64,000 nucleotides of DNA from Hyalella azteca (lineage: Eukaryota; Arthropoda; Malacostraca; Amphipoda; Hyalellidae). The notes beneath the pieces are model-generated. The model worked only from the letters and a program-made list of their open reading frames with translations, was not told the DNA's origin and made no database searches. The stretch spans positions 248,001-312,000 of the forward strand of contig NW_025933028.1 of NCBI RefSeq assembly GCF_000764305.2, in the 5' to 3' direction. Within the stretch, counting starts at the first letter, position 1, and every line of letters starts with the position of its first letter. The translations under genes were made by a program, and so were the position numbers. Of the stretch, positions 61,389 to 64,000 are shown piece by piece.

Positions 61389-62574
61389 AAGTAGTCATGC
61401 GGCAAATGCATTAATATAAGTAATTAAGTTGCCGACAACTTAAAATGCAGGAACGCAAGTCGTGTGCACACTCGGAGCTACGTTCAACTATGGTTAAATT
61501 GCATCCGTATCCTGGATACATTTGGCAGCGCAAGACACTCTCGGTGCTGGTATCGCATTAAAATCTCAACATTATCAATATAACTAATTGCGGTACCTAC
61601 ATGTTTATGGAATTATTTTGTTGAGAATGTAAGTCTCTCTTCGCGAAAAAAGCATTCTTTGTTTCAATCTTATTTTAATTCATCGTTTGCGTCCAAGGTT
61701 GCGTACGTAAATTGCATTAAAAGAATACAATAGCAAGACGCTAGAGATAACGTATCTCGCATTCATTAACTAATTTTTCAGAAAGTATTATTCAGAATCA
61801 AACGATAAGATAGTATTTTGCGCACATAAATATCAGTTTAAAACCAAACATCGTCTTTAATTCTGTTTCCACATAGGAGATAAATATCATGCGAAAGTTT
61901 CGCTTGTGTGATAAATATCATGCGAATGTTTCGCCAAAATCCCGGCAAGACAAAAGCCATAAAAACACGTACGCTTACCTGCAAATAAGCCGGCAAAATT
62001 CGCTAAAAAGAAAGCTGGCTCATGGATTAACTTGGAAATCAGATTTTTCCTTACAAAATTCGCCGCCGGGAAAATTGAAAATGTATAAAAACCTGTACGC
62101 AAATTCAAATGAAAACATGCCGCTCGCAAGGTCTGAGCGTTGAATAAAAAATGATGACCTGAACTATAATCGGAGATTTCAAATTCATACATATTAAAGA
62201 GTTCGAACAAAGCTCGTCGATACACGAGGTAAACATTTCCAAAAATATTGATGAGCATCTCAACTGATTATAGGAACTGAAATTTTTAACGAGGAACGAG
62301 ATATCAAAGAACGTTGACCTAAATGCCGATGCGATTCATACGAATTTAAGCTAAGCCTCGTGTGCTAACTGTGCTTTAAATATTATATCTCATTTACACT
62401 TCTAGTTGTACACTAATTTCACAATTATTTCAGTCTGATTAGAACTTCGCATAACAAATCTGTCGCCAAATGTGATCAGGTAAAACATAACCGAGATTGT
62501 ACGTGCATTCAAGTAAACGGACTCGATAAAAAAGGCTTAAGTTTGCCGGAAAGCCCGAGTAAAGTTCCAGAAAC
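61389..62574. other. Non-coding stretch
   Basis: No gene seen. GATAAATATCATGCGAA.GTTTCGC occurs twice near 61880-61935. Frames near 61889-62258 on both strands lack motifs. Confidence 0.6.
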
Positions 62575-62700
62575 TGTTCCTCAATTGTTCCACGAAAATT
62601 TTTTCGAATGTTCCATGAAAAATTTCTCGAATGTTCCATGAAAAATTGCTTGAATGTTCCTGGAAAATTTCCTCTATTGTTCCAGGAAAAGTTCGTCAAT
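62575..62700. repeat. ~28-bp minisatellite, about five copies
   Basis: TCGAATGTTCCATGAAAAATTTC with variants (TTGTTCCAGGAAAA, TTGTTCCACGAAAA). It gives an open - strand frame with repeated FSWN text that is not a gene. Confidence 0.9.
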
Positions 62701-63009
62701 TGCTGGCACAGCTGGAAGGCTAAGATAAAGTATCGCAAAGTCGCGTCTAACAGCGCCTAAAGATTGACGTCTCCCCACCCCCGAGATTGGCACACTAACA
62801 AGCTGCAGCAACATCCATTCCTGGCATGAGATACTTTAAATTATAATCATGCAGTAAATTACATCATTGATGTGTTTTTTTATTTAGGTAAACCAACGGA
62901 AAAGTGCAACCTCATTTACGATGGTAATCCACCAATAGCCCAACGGTAATCTCGGCGAATACCAACATAGGAATATAGGAACACGTTTAAAGTATCATGA
63001 ATGGAGATA

Positions 63010-63390
63010 TATCATGAATATATCCCTGCCTATATGACAACTTAACCCCACAATTGCCCTGCCTGTATGACAACTTAACCCACAACTGTACCTGTCTATA
63101 AGTCAACTTAGCCTCACAACTGCCCTGCCTATAAGTCAACTTAGCCTCACAACTGCCCTGCCTATAAGTCAACTTAGCCTCACAACTGCCCTGCCTTCAC
63201 AACAACTTAGCCTCACAACTGCCCTGCCTACATGACAACTTAGCCTGACAACTGCCCTGGCTACATGACAGCTTAGCCTCACAACTGCCCTACTGCCTAT
63301 AAGTCAACTTAGCCTCACAACTGCCCTGCCAACACAACAACTTAGCCTCACAACTGCCCTGCCTACATGACAACTTAGCCCCACAACAGA
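63010..63390. repeat. ~33-bp minisatellite, about eleven copies
   Basis: CTGCCTATAAGTCAACTTAGCCTCACAACTGCC with TACATGACA and CACAACA variants in the middle. Confidence 0.95.
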
Positions 63391-64000
63391 GACCGGCAGT
63401 CAAACACCACAAGCTTTGTGGTGGGGCGCTCAGAAACAATGCCTCTAGGGATCGATGAGAGATCCCATAGGACTTCAGAGGAGCACAGACACGTCAGAAG
63501 ACCTCTCTGAGGGGCTTGAGAGCTAATTTGGTTTATTACAGTTACGTGACAATATCAAAAATGTTATGTTGAGCAGCTATAATGAGATAAATCATCTTGG
63601 AGAATAACAATTTTAATTCGTACTGAAATTTGTCTACATGTTCCAAAAAAAGCCACAAGTAAATTTCCACGAAGACACAAAATGTGTAGCACGCCACAGC
63701 CCGACGGTTTAAATAATAAATCCCAATTCAGACAGGCAAGTAAAAATTCATAAGAAAAAATTTGCGCACATTTTTACAGAGAGCTGCGGCAGATTAAAGG
63801 ATGCGCGCAGGGAGAGAGTAACGAGGATAAGGAAGTAGCAAGAGGAAGTTATGAGGTGTAATCAGTCAAGACACGGGCTTCATACAAGGCATGTTAACGG
63901 CCAACAAATTTGTTACCATTTAGTTTAGGAGATAAAATAATGAGAGCCGTCGAGCAGAGCGGCGTGCGGAGCCTCACCGGAGACGCAGTACATCACAATG
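63391..64000. other. Right-edge stretch, GC-richer at the end
   Basis: No gene can be supported. The last 70 bases are GC-rich and hold a + strand ATG frame open to the edge and, on the - strand, a CTCCG|GTGAGG donor-like site. It could be part of an exon of a gene to the right, or the missing liprin 5' exon, but the visible residues do not match anything clearly. Confidence 0.3.

Noticed and set aside
63010..63390. Possible CRISPR-like array (regular ~33-bp repeats)
   Set aside because: Units are directly adjacent with no unique spacers, in eukaryotic intergenic DNA; it is a minisatellite.

Overview
The window reads as arthropod nuclear DNA: AT-rich, with short exons, GT-AG introns and many minisatellites and MITE-like elements. 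A malacostracan crustacean such as an amphipod is a guess from the style of the introns and repeats, not something the sequence proves.

Two conserved genes lie tail to tail. On the + strand at the left edge (324-4126) are the last seven visible coding exons of phosphatidylinositol 4-kinase beta (PI4KB; four wheel drive in flies), a Golgi lipid kinase. Its N-terminal exons lie off the left edge. On the - strand, from about 41846 down to 8397, are 23 consecutive coding exons of liprin-alpha (PPFIA / SYD-2), the active-zone scaffold: N-terminal coiled coil (LH1, LH2), a proline-rich linker, the conserved KKKGIKSS block and three SAM domains. All 22 internal splice phases agree, giving 1166 codons plus a stop. 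The first coding exon(s), expected to encode roughly 100 residues, were not found between 41847 and the right edge, so the 5' intron is either longer than 22 kb or those exons were missed.

From 41847 to 64000 I see no convincing host gene. This stretch holds a degenerate Tc1/mariner element (50208-51472), several long inverted-repeat elements, a tRNA-like sequence (43734-43814), a family of short MITEs ending in a CCATACTTTCAAAA-like motif, and many minisatellites.

The most unusual signal is in the liprin-alpha introns. Minisatellite arrays sit directly on splice junctions, and several repeat units carry the end of the neighbouring exon plus its splice site. Examples are donor copies beside exons ending at 36516, 21705 and 18470, acceptor copies beside exons starting at 19815 and 25627, and a decayed donor copy beside 28014. 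The same thing is seen once in PI4KB (acceptor at 324, decoy at 242). Some copies keep coding-like sequence, with mostly synonymous differences and short open tails, so they could act as alternative or decoy splice sites. That is an inference that RNA data could settle.
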